Source: an uncultured bacterium (GTDB lineage: Bacteria; Desulfobacterota; Desulfovibrionia; Desulfovibrionales; Desulfovibrionaceae). Taken from it: a stretch of DNA of 17,180 nt. Below are positions 1-6,172 of this stretch, piece by piece (the first letter of the stretch is position 1; each line of letters begins with the position of its first letter). The stretch is from NCBI GenBank assembly GCA_905214305.1, contig CAJMLK010000059.1:1-17180 (forward strand), read 5' to 3'. The notes under the pieces were generated by a model. The model did no database searches. It worked only from the letters and a program-made list of their open reading frames with translations, and was not told where the DNA came from. The position numbers were made by a program, and so were the translations under genes.

Positions 1-50
1 CAAAGCTGCCGATTGCCGCTTAACATGGCGTTCGAATTTGACGACCTACC
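1..50. other. unassigned edge sequence next to the truncated integrase
   Basis: This stretch follows the premature end of the integrase and does not look like the expected continuation of an integrase catalytic domain in any minus-strand frame. A short plus-strand reading frame beginning at base 25 ends within 70 bases and is too short to call. The likely reading is that another sequence or a deletion junction replaced the rest of the integrase, but the window edge prevents a decision. Confidence 0.3.
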
Positions 51-515
51 TCATTTTGCCTTAAAAATCTCAAACGCTTGGCCGTAGGTTATATCCCGCT
101 GCGCTTCGCTTTCTCCGGCAAGCAAAATCTGATTGATCTCTTGTGGGGCAGGATTGACTATAAGCTGTACGGGGGAATGTTCCGGCTCAGCGTAAGCGGG
201 AGCCAGCGTCACCGTGGCTTTTCCACCGGTCATTTTCGCAGCATAAAGCGCGTGGTTTTCCGGTGTATCCCATTCACCATAGCAATCTTCGGGCTTGACC
301 ACGCCAGCGCGAAGGAAACCCATAAACCTTTCGCGTTTCGCAGCGGCATAAGCCACCTTTACGCCTTCGCTCTTTCTGCCGACAGTGGGCCAGAATTTTT
401 TGCCGTCCACTTTGAAGCTGAAACAAAAAGTCTCGTCAGGTTTGCCCTGGAAGCGTTCTTTTTGGTAATAGCGGTAGACGCCTTTTTCGCTCGTTTTTTC
501 GTATTTTGTAGCCAT
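51..515 (-). pseudogene. truncated tyrosine-type site-specific integrase, N-terminal part only
   Basis: The 154-residue product looks like the N-terminal arm-binding and early core-binding region of phage or island integrases of Desulfovibrio: a lysine- and aromatic-rich start (about residues 1-60), then a linker, then ITYGQAFEIFKAK at the very end, where such proteins normally begin their core-binding domain. A TGA stops it there, so the whole catalytic domain with the R-H-R-H-Y residues is missing. Full family members are usually around 350-400 residues. The ATG at 515 has AGGA five to six bases upstream. It lies about 175 bases from a tRNA 3' fragment and reads away from it, as expected for an integrated element. 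The family call rests on general resemblance of the N-terminus, so it is moderate; loss of the catalytic part is seen directly. Confidence 0.55.
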
Positions 516-689
516 GTTCTTCCTACCTTCATCCTACCCTACGGTGTAGGAAATGCCCTTTTTAGCCTTGTCATCCTACCCTTGCGAATGATATGCAGTG
601 ATTCAGGCTTAGCCAGATATTCCAGCCAGGACAATGGAATCCGGCAAAAAAGAGCTGTGGTGAATCCTGGTGAGAAGAACGTACACCTA
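516..689. promoter_or_regulatory. integrase control region with TCATCCTACCCT direct repeats
   Basis: Two exact 12-base direct repeats, TCATCCTACCCT, lie at 529-540 and 571-582, 42 bases apart (about four helical turns). A partial copy, TTCCTACC, overlaps the integrase ribosome binding site at 520-527 and an inverted match, GTAGGAAA, lies at 546-553. Spaced short repeats between an integrase start and its att site are typical of arm-type integrase sites or excisionase/repressor sites. That role is inferred. Confidence 0.4.
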
Positions 690-734
690 TTCGTAATCAG
701 CAGGTAGCGAGTTCAATTCTCGCAGCTGGCTCCA
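690..734 (+). pseudogene. 3' half of tRNA-Thr(CGU), probable att-site remnant
   Basis: The sequence matches tRNA positions 32-76 exactly: anticodon loop TTCGTAA (690-696, anticodon CGT at 692-694), 3' anticodon arm TCAGC, five-base variable loop, a perfect T arm GCGAG/CTCGC (707-711 and 719-723) around TTCAATT, acceptor strand AGCTGGC (724-730), discriminator T and encoded CCA (732-734). The 5' half is absent: bases 659-689 have no D arm and cannot pair with TCAGC or AGCTGGC. A tRNA 3' end beside an integrase is the usual trace of integration at a tRNA gene. The intact, reconstituted tRNA should then lie to the left, outside the window. Confidence 0.75.
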
Positions 735-742
735 CAGAAATT

Positions 743-773
743 AAGGGTTTACGCATGTCGTAAACCCTTTTTT
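743..773 (+). terminator. rho-independent terminator of the tRNA-Thr gene
   Basis: A perfect 9-bp stem GGGTTTACG/CGTAAACCC (745-753 and 759-767) with a 5-base loop is followed by six T residues; flanking AA/TT extend the stem. It begins nine bases after the tRNA CCA, so it is most simply the native terminator of the original tRNA gene. It also insulates moeA from upstream transcription. Confidence 0.85.
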
Positions 774-788
774 CGTATATGCTCCCGT

Positions 789-834
789 CAGTTGCGCCCA
801 AGCCGCGCACACCGTTTTTCCTGCTGCGCAACTG
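789..834 (+). promoter_or_regulatory. inverted repeat in the moeA leader
   Basis: CAGTTGCGC (789-797) and GCGCAACTG (826-834) are a perfect 9-bp inverted pair separated by 28 bases, between the tRNA terminator and the moeA ribosome binding site. The moeA promoter must also lie in this roughly 90-base space, but no convincing -35/-10 pair is visible. The repeat could be a leader stem or a split operator. Confidence 0.35.
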
Positions 835-874
835 CGCGTCGGGCAAAACTGGAAAAGCCGTCCGGAGGCCAGAC

Positions 875-2182
875 ATGAAAGCTTTTTTGACCTTGCAGTC
901 CGTGGAATCCGTTCTTGAACACATCTGTTCGTTCCCCGTGCTTGCGCATGAAGGCGTTTCTCTGGATAACGCCCACGGCCGACGGCTGGCACAGGATTTT
1001 TTCGCGCCGGAAAATCTGCCCGGTTTCGACCGCTCCACCATGGACGGATACGCCGTGCGGGCGCGCGATGTGTTCGGCGCGCAGGAGGGCAGCCCTGCCC
1101 TTGTGGAATGCGCGGGCGACTGCCCGATGGGGGTCAGGCCCGACCTCACGCTTGCGGAGGGGCAGGCGGCCCGCATAGCAACCGGCGGCATGCTGCCCCA
1201 GGGCGCGGACTGTGTGGTCATGGTGGAATATTCCCGCCCGGCGGGCGGCAATCTGGTGGAGCTTACCCGCAGTCAGGCCCCCGGCGACAATATTGTCTTT
1301 TCTGACGACGACGCTGCGGCGGGCGACAGGCTTCTGCCTGCAGGACACCTTCTGAGGCCGCAGGATATCGGCCTGCTGGCTGCCTTTGGTGTCACCAGCG
1401 CTACGGTGCGGTGCAGGCCGCGCGTAGCCGTGCTTTCCACCGGCGATGAAATTGTTCCCGCCACAGAAACCCCGCCGCCGGGAAAAATACGCGACATCAA
1501 CGCCCACAGCCTCACTGCCCTGTGCTGCGAGGCCGGTGCGCAGGCAACACGGGCGGGGCTTGTGCGCGACAATGCGCGCGAACTCGAAACAGCCCTTGTC
1601 CAACTTGCGGCCGGGCATGACATTGTTGTTGTGTCAGGCGGTTCATCGGCCGGAGCCCGCGACCATACGGTCGAAGCCTTTGCCGCCCTGCCACAGGGGG
1701 AAATCCTGACGCACGGCGTGGCAATCAGCCCCGGAAAGCCCTTTATTCTGGCCCGTGCCGTCGTGGACGGGCGCACCGTCTGCCTCGTGGGCCTGCCCGG
1801 CCACGCGGTCAGCGCGCTTATCTGTGCACGGGTATTTCTTGTCCCCCTGCTGCACCACCTTCAAGGCCGCACAGAGCCGGAAATACCCGCGCGCGTACCG
1901 GCGGTGCTGCTCCGCTCCATCGCATCCGCCCAGGGCCGCCGCGATTACCTGCGCGTACGCCTGCGCCCCTTGCCCGCAATCTCACCCGAACTTTCCACCT
2001 CTTCCGCACATCCCGCATCTTCCGGCTCCATGGCCGGACAGGCCCTGTATGAAGCCGAGCCTATCACAGGGGCTTCCGGCCTGATCACGGGGCTTGCGGC
2101 GGCAGACGGCCTGCTGGTCTGCCCCGAAAACCGCGAGGGCTTTGCTGCTGGTGATATTGTTATGGTGGAGCTTTTTCAGTAG
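875..2182 (+). CDS. moeA: molybdopterin molybdenumtransferase MoeA
   Basis: This 435-residue protein has the normal MoeA length and domain order. Visible motifs are STMDGYAV (54-61), TGDEIVP (189-195), the pterin/metal-site loop SGGSSAGARDHT (254-265), HGVAISPGKP (280-289) and GLPGHAVSA (306-314). MoeA inserts molybdate (or tungstate) into adenylylated molybdopterin in the cytoplasm, the last step of basic cofactor synthesis. The ATG at 875 is chosen because GGAGG sits at 864-868, six bases upstream, and the product then starts where the family starts; an in-frame ATG-like start further upstream would add an unsupported 32 residues. GLPGHA replaces the usual GLPGNP, so one normally conserved proline is missing. 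A second moeA follows after 33 bases, so the two are probably co-transcribed. Specificity for Mo or W cannot be read from sequence. Confidence 0.93.
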   Translation: MKAFLTLQSVESVLEHICSFPVLAHEGVSLDNAHGRRLAQDFFAPENLPGFDRSTMDGYAVRARDVFGAQEGSPALVECAGDCPMGVRPDLTLAEGQAARIATGGMLPQGADCVVMVEYSRPAGGNLVELTRSQAPGDNIVFSDDDAAAGDRLLPAGHLLRPQDIGLLAAFGVTSATVRCRPRVAVLSTGDEIVPATETPPPGKIRDINAHSLTALCCEAGAQATRAGLVRDNARELETALVQLAAGHDIVVVSGGSSAGARDHTVEAFAALPQGEILTHGVAISPGKPFILARAVVDGRTVCLVGLPGHAVSALICARVFLVPLLHHLQGRTEPEIPARVPAVLLRSIASAQGRRDYLRVRLRPLPAISPELSTSSAHPASSGSMAGQALYEAEPITGASGLITGLAAADGLLVCPENREGFAAGDIVMVELFQ

Positions 2183-2215
2183 TAGTAACGCATACGCCAA
2201 CTACGGAGACAAGCC

Positions 2216-4165
2216 ATGAAGCGCAATACCTACCTCACTCTGCTTGCGCCCGAAGAGGCGCGGAAACGCTGGTTCGAGCGCCTTCAGGCGGCTTCACTCG
2301 CCCTGCCGGAAGAAAACGTTCCGCTGACCGCAGCCCTGCACCGCGTTCTCAGCCGCCCGGCGGAAGCGCTCCGCTCCTCGCCCGCCTTCCACGGCGCTGC
2401 CATGGACGGCATTGCGGTCAATGCCGAAGACACCTTCAGCGCCTCCGCCCGCAAGCCTCTGCGGCTTGAAATGGGCAGGCAGGCCCACTGGATCAATACC
2501 GGCCACCCGCTGCCGCCGCACTGCAATGCGGTTATCATGGTAGAAAACATCAATATCGAAGATGCCGGCGACACGCAGTGGGCCGTGATCGAAAAAGCCG
2601 CTTTTCCCTGGCAGCATGTGCGCAAAATGGGTGAAGACATGGTGGCTACAGAAATCATCCTTCCGCCCGGAACCCGCCTTGGGCCGTACGATCTGGGCGC
2701 GCTGGCGGCGGGGGGCATTCTTGAGGCCCCCGTGTTCGTCCGGCCGCGCGTTTTCATCATTCCCAGCGGTTCTGAAATCGTCCCTCTTGAGCAGGCGCGC
2801 GAAGAAGACCTGCGCTCCGGAAAAACGTTGCCCGAATTCAATTCCCTGATTTTTACCGCCATGATTACGGAAGCCGGGGGCGAATCCCTCACCCTGCCTG
2901 TGGTTCCCGATCAGCCGGAAGCCATTGCCGCTGCCGTGACCGCCGCTCTTGACGCTGATGCCGACATGGTGCTTGTCAATGCCGGTTCTTCGGCGGGCAG
3001 TCACGACTATACGGCCCATGTGCTGCAATCGCTGGGCGAGGTGGTCGCTCACGGCATTTCCGTCATGCCCGGCAAGCCCACGGTGCTGGCGGTGGTGCGC
3101 GGCAAGCCTGTTATCGGCGTGCCGGGCTATCCCGTTTCGGCGGGCGTCGCCCTGGAGGAATTTGTGCTGCCTCTGCTGGCGCTCTGGCAAAAAAGGCCCG
3201 CCCCGGAACGGGAAAAGGCCACCGCCATCCCCTGCAATGCCCTGCCCTCGCGTCCGGGCATGGAGGAACGCCTGCGCGTGAAACTGGGGCGTGTGGATGG
3301 CAACATTGTTGCCGTGCCCCTGCCCCGGGGCGCGGGAACCATCACCAGCCTGAGCCGCGCCGACGGTATTGTGCGTGTCTCGCGAGACAGTGAGGGCTGT
3401 GACGCCGGAATGGCCGTTACCGTGGAGCTGCTGCGTCCGCGCAACGCTCTGGACGGCGCGCTTCTTGCCATCGGCAGCCACGATAATACGCTGGACCTGC
3501 TGGACAGCCTGCTGCGCAAAACCCACCCCCGCTTTCGCCTCACATCCGCCCATGTGGGTTCTCTGGGGGGCCTCATGGCCCTCGCGCGCCGCCAGTGCCA
3601 TCTTGCGGGCTGCCATCTGCTTGATGCGGAAACCGGCCAATACAACCGCAAGGCCATTGAGCAGAATCTTGAAGAACCGATGGTGCTGCTGCGCCTTGTG
3701 GACAGGGAGCAGGGCATCATCGTGGCTCCGGGCAATCCGCTGGACATCAGCGGCATCAGTGATCTGACCAGAGACGGCGTGCGCTTTGTCAACCGCCAGC
3801 GCGGCAGCGGCACCCGTGTGCTGCTGGACTACAAACTGGCCTGTCTGGGCGTAAGCCCTGCAAGTATCAGCGGATACCGCGATGAGGAATATACCCACAT
3901 GAACGTGGCGGCCGCCGTGCTTTCAGGCCGGGCCGACGCCGGGCTTGCCGTGCGGGCTGCGGCCAACGCACTGGGGCTGCCCTTTGTGCCTGTGGGGGTG
4001 GAGGAATATGATCTGGTCATTCCGCGCCGCTTTTACGACAGTCCGGCCATGCGGGCACTGATCGATGTCATCCGCGGGCCGGAATTTTTGCAGACCGTGA
4101 CCGCAATGGGCGGCTATCACACGGAAAAAACAGGACAGATCATTTGGGAATATGACGGAAGGTAG
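2216..4165 (+). CDS. moeA: MoeA fused to a C-terminal periplasmic-binding-like (PBP/LysR-substrate-type) domain
   Basis: The 649-residue product has a MoeA part at residues 1 to about 405, with AAMDGIAV (61-68), PSGSEIVP (183-190), NAGSSAGSHDYT (255-266), HGISVMPGKP (279-288) and GVPGYPVSA (301-309). Residues about 410-640 form a PBP-like domain, beginning GSHDNTLDLL and including HVGSLGGLMAL and QRGSGTRVLLDY, a fold related to molybdate/tungstate-binding proteins and LysR effector domains. Such MoeA-PBP proteins are known in anaerobes and archaea. GGAG at 2205-2208 supports the start. It lies directly after a stand-alone MoeA and beside a tungsten gene set, so a plausible role is metal insertion with the PBP domain binding or selecting the oxyanion. 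That role is inference; the domain fusion is clear. No signal peptide is present, so the PBP domain is cytoplasmic. Confidence 0.9.
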   Translation: MKRNTYLTLLAPEEARKRWFERLQAASLALPEENVPLTAALHRVLSRPAEALRSSPAFHGAAMDGIAVNAEDTFSASARKPLRLEMGRQAHWINTGHPLPPHCNAVIMVENINIEDAGDTQWAVIEKAAFPWQHVRKMGEDMVATEIILPPGTRLGPYDLGALAAGGILEAPVFVRPRVFIIPSGSEIVPLEQAREEDLRSGKTLPEFNSLIFTAMITEAGGESLTLPVVPDQPEAIAAAVTAALDADADMVLVNAGSSAGSHDYTAHVLQSLGEVVAHGISVMPGKPTVLAVVRGKPVIGVPGYPVSAGVALEEFVLPLLALWQKRPAPEREKATAIPCNALPSRPGMEERLRVKLGRVDGNIVAVPLPRGAGTITSLSRADGIVRVSRDSEGCDAGMAVTVELLRPRNALDGALLAIGSHDNTLDLLDSLLRKTHPRFRLTSAHVGSLGGLMALARRQCHLAGCHLLDAETGQYNRKAIEQNLEEPMVLLRLVDREQGIIVAPGNPLDISGISDLTRDGVRFVNRQRGSGTRVLLDYKLACLGVSPASISGYRDEEYTHMNVAAAVLSGRADAGLAVRAAANALGLPFVPVGVEEYDLVIPRRFYDSPAMRALIDVIRGPEFLQTVTAMGGYHTEKTGQIIWEYDGR

Positions 4166-4299
4166 CACTGCTCAGGCTTGAAACAGTCTCTGCGCATGCC
4201 CGGAACAGACACGGCACAGGTGCTGACCACGCCTTTGCCGTTACCTGGGCTGACCCCATTTACCGTGCCGACAACATTGCGCGGCACGGCTGTGTGTTG
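4166..4299. other. convergent intergenic region between moeA-PBP and the E1 gene
   Basis: This 134-base gap separates two convergent operons. An 8-bp inverted pair CCGTGCCG/CGGCACGG (4263-4270 and 4282-4289) could terminate transcription, but no T tract follows on either strand, so a terminator is only weakly supported. Confidence 0.3.
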
Positions 4300-5280
4300 T
4301 CAGTCCCAGAAAAAGCGCTCCAGCTCTGGAACAGAAAGATCAAGGTGATAGAGGGGAGAGCGAACGGACGATGACGCCGGGGGCGCCACCGCTCCACTTA
4401 TGGCCTCTGCATCGCATGCGGCATGGGCGGCATCGCCTGCACCGGCGAAAGCATGAGCGGGCGCGGGAGCCGTCAAGGCCCGCAGACACAGCTTTGCCAT
4501 CAGGCAGGCCACGGCTGCCGGGGCAAGAGTTCCCACGGCCTCACGCCGGGACAGTGCCAGTTCTTCCGCCCCCTGTCCCTCTGGATAAAGAACGTCCAGA
4601 CAGGCATCCGGCCCGGAGTTGGCATAGGCAAAACCTTCTTCGCGCAGAATGGAGCCGTGTATAAACGGCCTGCACGCTGCCAGCGAGGCTTTTTCCAGCA
4701 TCAGCTTGGCCCCGATATTGTCCAGACAGTCCACTACAGCATCCATGCCGCTCACAAGTTCCGGCATGTCGGCTTCACTGGCCTCCACCTGCAGGGCCTC
4801 GACCTCCAGATGAAAGGCGATATCCGTCAGGGCCTGCCCCACAGCCAGCGCCTTGGGACGCCCCAGCGTGCTTTCTGCACAAAAGCGCTGGCGGTTGAGA
4901 TTGCTTTCGTCAAAAACATCATTGTCCACAAGGCGCAAAAAGCCGACACCCGTGCGGGCCAGCAGTTCGGCCACATGCCCGCCAAGGCCGCCGCAGCCGA
5001 GCACAAGCACACGGCAACGCAGCAGGCGCGCCATGTCCTGCGCGGAAAACAGCCCGTAGTTGCGGCGGAAGCTCTCGGGCCAGATACCGGCCGTCACAAG
5101 ACGCGCCACAGCCTCGCGCGTGGGCAGACCTTGCCCGGCCGCCCAGGCGCGTATGCCCGTCATGGCCGCAAACCATATTTCCCGCGAAGCGCCGCACCCG
5201 CCGGGCGCAGCACCGGCAGAGCGTGCGGGGTAGATGGCGCGCAGATAGGGCTTGAAAAAAGCCCGCAGTGATGATGCCAT
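4300..5280 (-). CDS. ThiF/MoeB/HesA-family E1-like adenylyltransferase
   Basis: The 326-residue product carries the E1 nucleotide-binding core: GCGGLGG (95-101), the LVDNDVFDESNLNRQ stretch with its aspartates and arginine (117-131), and DCLDN (194-198). Enzymes of this family adenylate the C-terminal glycine of a ubiquitin-like sulfur carrier, here almost certainly the MoaD encoded 13 bases upstream. About 85 residues precede the core, more than in MoeB, and the C-terminal region is alanine/proline rich. The CxxC zinc-binding pairs of MoeB/ThiF are not seen; only one cysteine remains near PDACLDVLYPEG. The ATG at 5280 is preferred, although a GTG at 5304 overlapping moaD is possible; neither has an ideal ribosome binding site. 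E1 plus MoaD next to AOR genes is a recurrent arrangement and suggests a dedicated tungstopterin route. Naming it moeB would overstate the evidence. Confidence 0.85.
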   Translation of the reverse strand: MASSLRAFFKPYLRAIYPARSAGAAPGGCGASREIWFAAMTGIRAWAAGQGLPTREAVARLVTAGIWPESFRRNYGLFSAQDMARLLRCRVLVLGCGGLGGHVAELLARTGVGFLRLVDNDVFDESNLNRQRFCAESTLGRPKALAVGQALTDIAFHLEVEALQVEASEADMPELVSGMDAVVDCLDNIGAKLMLEKASLAACRPFIHGSILREEGFAYANSGPDACLDVLYPEGQGAEELALSRREAVGTLAPAAVACLMAKLCLRALTAPAPAHAFAGAGDAAHAACDAEAISGAVAPPASSSVRSPLYHLDLSVPELERFFWD

Positions 5281-5293
5281 GTTCAACGGACGC

Positions 5294-5533
5294 CTAGCCT
5301 CCACCGACAGCCGGGAAGAAGGCCACGCGGTCTCCGTCGCGCAGGAGATCGCCCGCCTTGCGCTGGCGCCCGTTGATCATGACAATCTTGATGTCTTGCA
5401 GCGGCAGACCCAGATGACGGGCCAGACTTTCCGCGCTGCTGCCCTCCGGCATGGCGACTGACAAGCCCTCTTCAGGGCTGTAGTCAGGCACATGGTCGCG
5501 CAGCGTGGTGCTCAGCTTTACGGTCAGGTGCAT
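5294..5533 (-). CDS. moaD: MoaD/ThiS-family ubiquitin-like sulfur carrier
   Basis: The 79-residue protein has the length and composition of MoaD and ends in AVGGG, providing the di-glycine tail that is adenylated and thiocarboxylated. INGRQ and the charged GDLLRDGDRVAFFP stretch just before the tail are typical of the family, whose members form the small subunit of molybdopterin synthase. The start at 5533 has GAGGAG five bases upstream. The stop lies 13 bases from the E1 gene's ATG, consistent with one transcript. No MoaE is present here, so the large subunit must be encoded elsewhere, or this carrier serves another step of tungsten-cofactor synthesis. MoaD-like genes beside aor genes are common in anaerobes. 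Confidence 0.88.
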   Translation of the reverse strand: MHLTVKLSTTLRDHVPDYSPEEGLSVAMPEGSSAESLARHLGLPLQDIKIVMINGRQRKAGDLLRDGDRVAFFPAVGGG

Positions 5534-5865
5534 AGGAACTCCTCATCCGCACGGGCGGCCATCCAGAAACATTTTCATCATGGAACTGTTCCATATGGGC
5601 ATGCCGCCGGGCTGGCGTCAAGCCGAGCCTGCGTAGACGCAGAGAAGCCCGCCTGCTGCCTGTGCCTATACGAAGCCGCGCCAACGCCAGCACCCGGCCA
5701 ATTCGCACCCGGCCCAGTCCGCGTCTGGTGCAAGTTTCTTTTCTGCCCGGATGCAGTGCGCAATCCGGCGGGCGGCCCTTTCTGCCGTCAGGGCCGGTCG
5801 CCCGTCCCCGCGCGCAAGACAAAATTTTGCGACCGCCGCCCGGACATGCCGGAACGACGGTCTTT
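5534..5865. other. non-coding gap upstream of moaD
   Basis: About 330 bases with no convincing gene. A minus-strand frame of about 70 codons (5666-5881) runs into the inverted end of the neighbouring MITE and has no recognisable family or supported start. The region near moaD holds the palindrome listed separately. Otherwise I see nothing specific. Confidence 0.4.
5580..5594. promoter_or_regulatory. 15-base palindrome upstream of moaD, candidate operator
   Basis: ATGGAACTGTTCCAT is a perfect palindrome around one central base, lying 47 bases upstream of the moaD start. A compact, perfect dyad in a promoter-sized position suggests a dimeric regulator. Which one is unknown; TunR is a candidate only because of the neighbourhood. 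Confidence 0.4.
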
Positions 5866-6016
5866 TAGACAGTGTCGTCACGAGCGCCTTTCCCGGTATC
5901 TCTGCATCGAACTTCGCCTTTTATTCCGGCCGAGTACCATAAGAGTACACTCCCTGCACAAAAGGCTCGTTCTCCTTGATATACCAAGCAAATTCATCTC
6001 GTGACGACACTGTCTA
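5866..6016. mobile_element. 151-bp MITE-like element with perfect 19-bp inverted ends
   Basis: TAGACAGTGTCGTCACGAG (5866-5884) recurs as its exact reverse complement at 5998-6016. If the outermost TA on each side is the target duplication, the element is 147 bp with 17-bp terminal repeats beginning GACAGTG. It is far too short for a transposase. On the minus strand, just inside one end, there is AAGGAG followed by short blocked reading frames, as expected from a deletion derivative of an insertion sequence. TA duplication and GACAGTG-type ends occur in some IS5-like families, but the parental family is a guess. Its right end shares TA with the dispersed repeat that starts at 6015, so it apparently inserted at that repeat's edge. 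Confidence 0.75.
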
Positions 6017-6164
6017 GAGCAATTCCACTTTGAAATTGCTCTGGCGGCTGCGTGAGCAGACGTTCGCTACGGAGGCGTAAGCGCAGTTTATCTGCGCGGT
6101 TAAACGCCGAAGTGAGCGTGCCTTAAACTTTGAGAATGTATATTCTCAAAGTTAATCTGCTCTA
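6015..6164 (+). repeat. dispersed hairpin-rich repeat, copy A
   Basis: This 150-base unit begins TAGAGCAATT and ends GCTCTA. It contains a terminal hairpin AGAGCAATT/AATTGCTCT, a GCGCAG/CTGCGC hairpin in the middle (6080-6096) and a perfect 10-bp hairpin CTTTGAGAAT/ATTCTCAAAG (6128-6151). Near-identical blocks recur at 8168-8309 (inverted) and about 16927-17114. It ends eight bases from the aor stop codon, so its last hairpin may also protect or terminate the aor transcript. Confidence 0.8.
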
Positions 6165-6172
6165 ACAGACTG

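Noticed and set aside
659..734. A complete functional tRNA-Thr
   Set aside because: Only positions 32-76 are present. The bases where the 5' acceptor strand, D arm and 5' anticodon strand should be do not pair or match.
2294..3898. Long minus-strand open frame opposite the moeA-PBP gene
   Set aside because: It is antisense to a clearly recognised protein, has no family resemblance and is histidine/glutamine/arginine rich as GC-rich shadow frames are.
4263..4289. Bidirectional terminator between the convergent operons
   Set aside because: The 8-bp stem has an 11-base loop and no T tract on either side, so I list it only as a weak possibility inside the gap entry.
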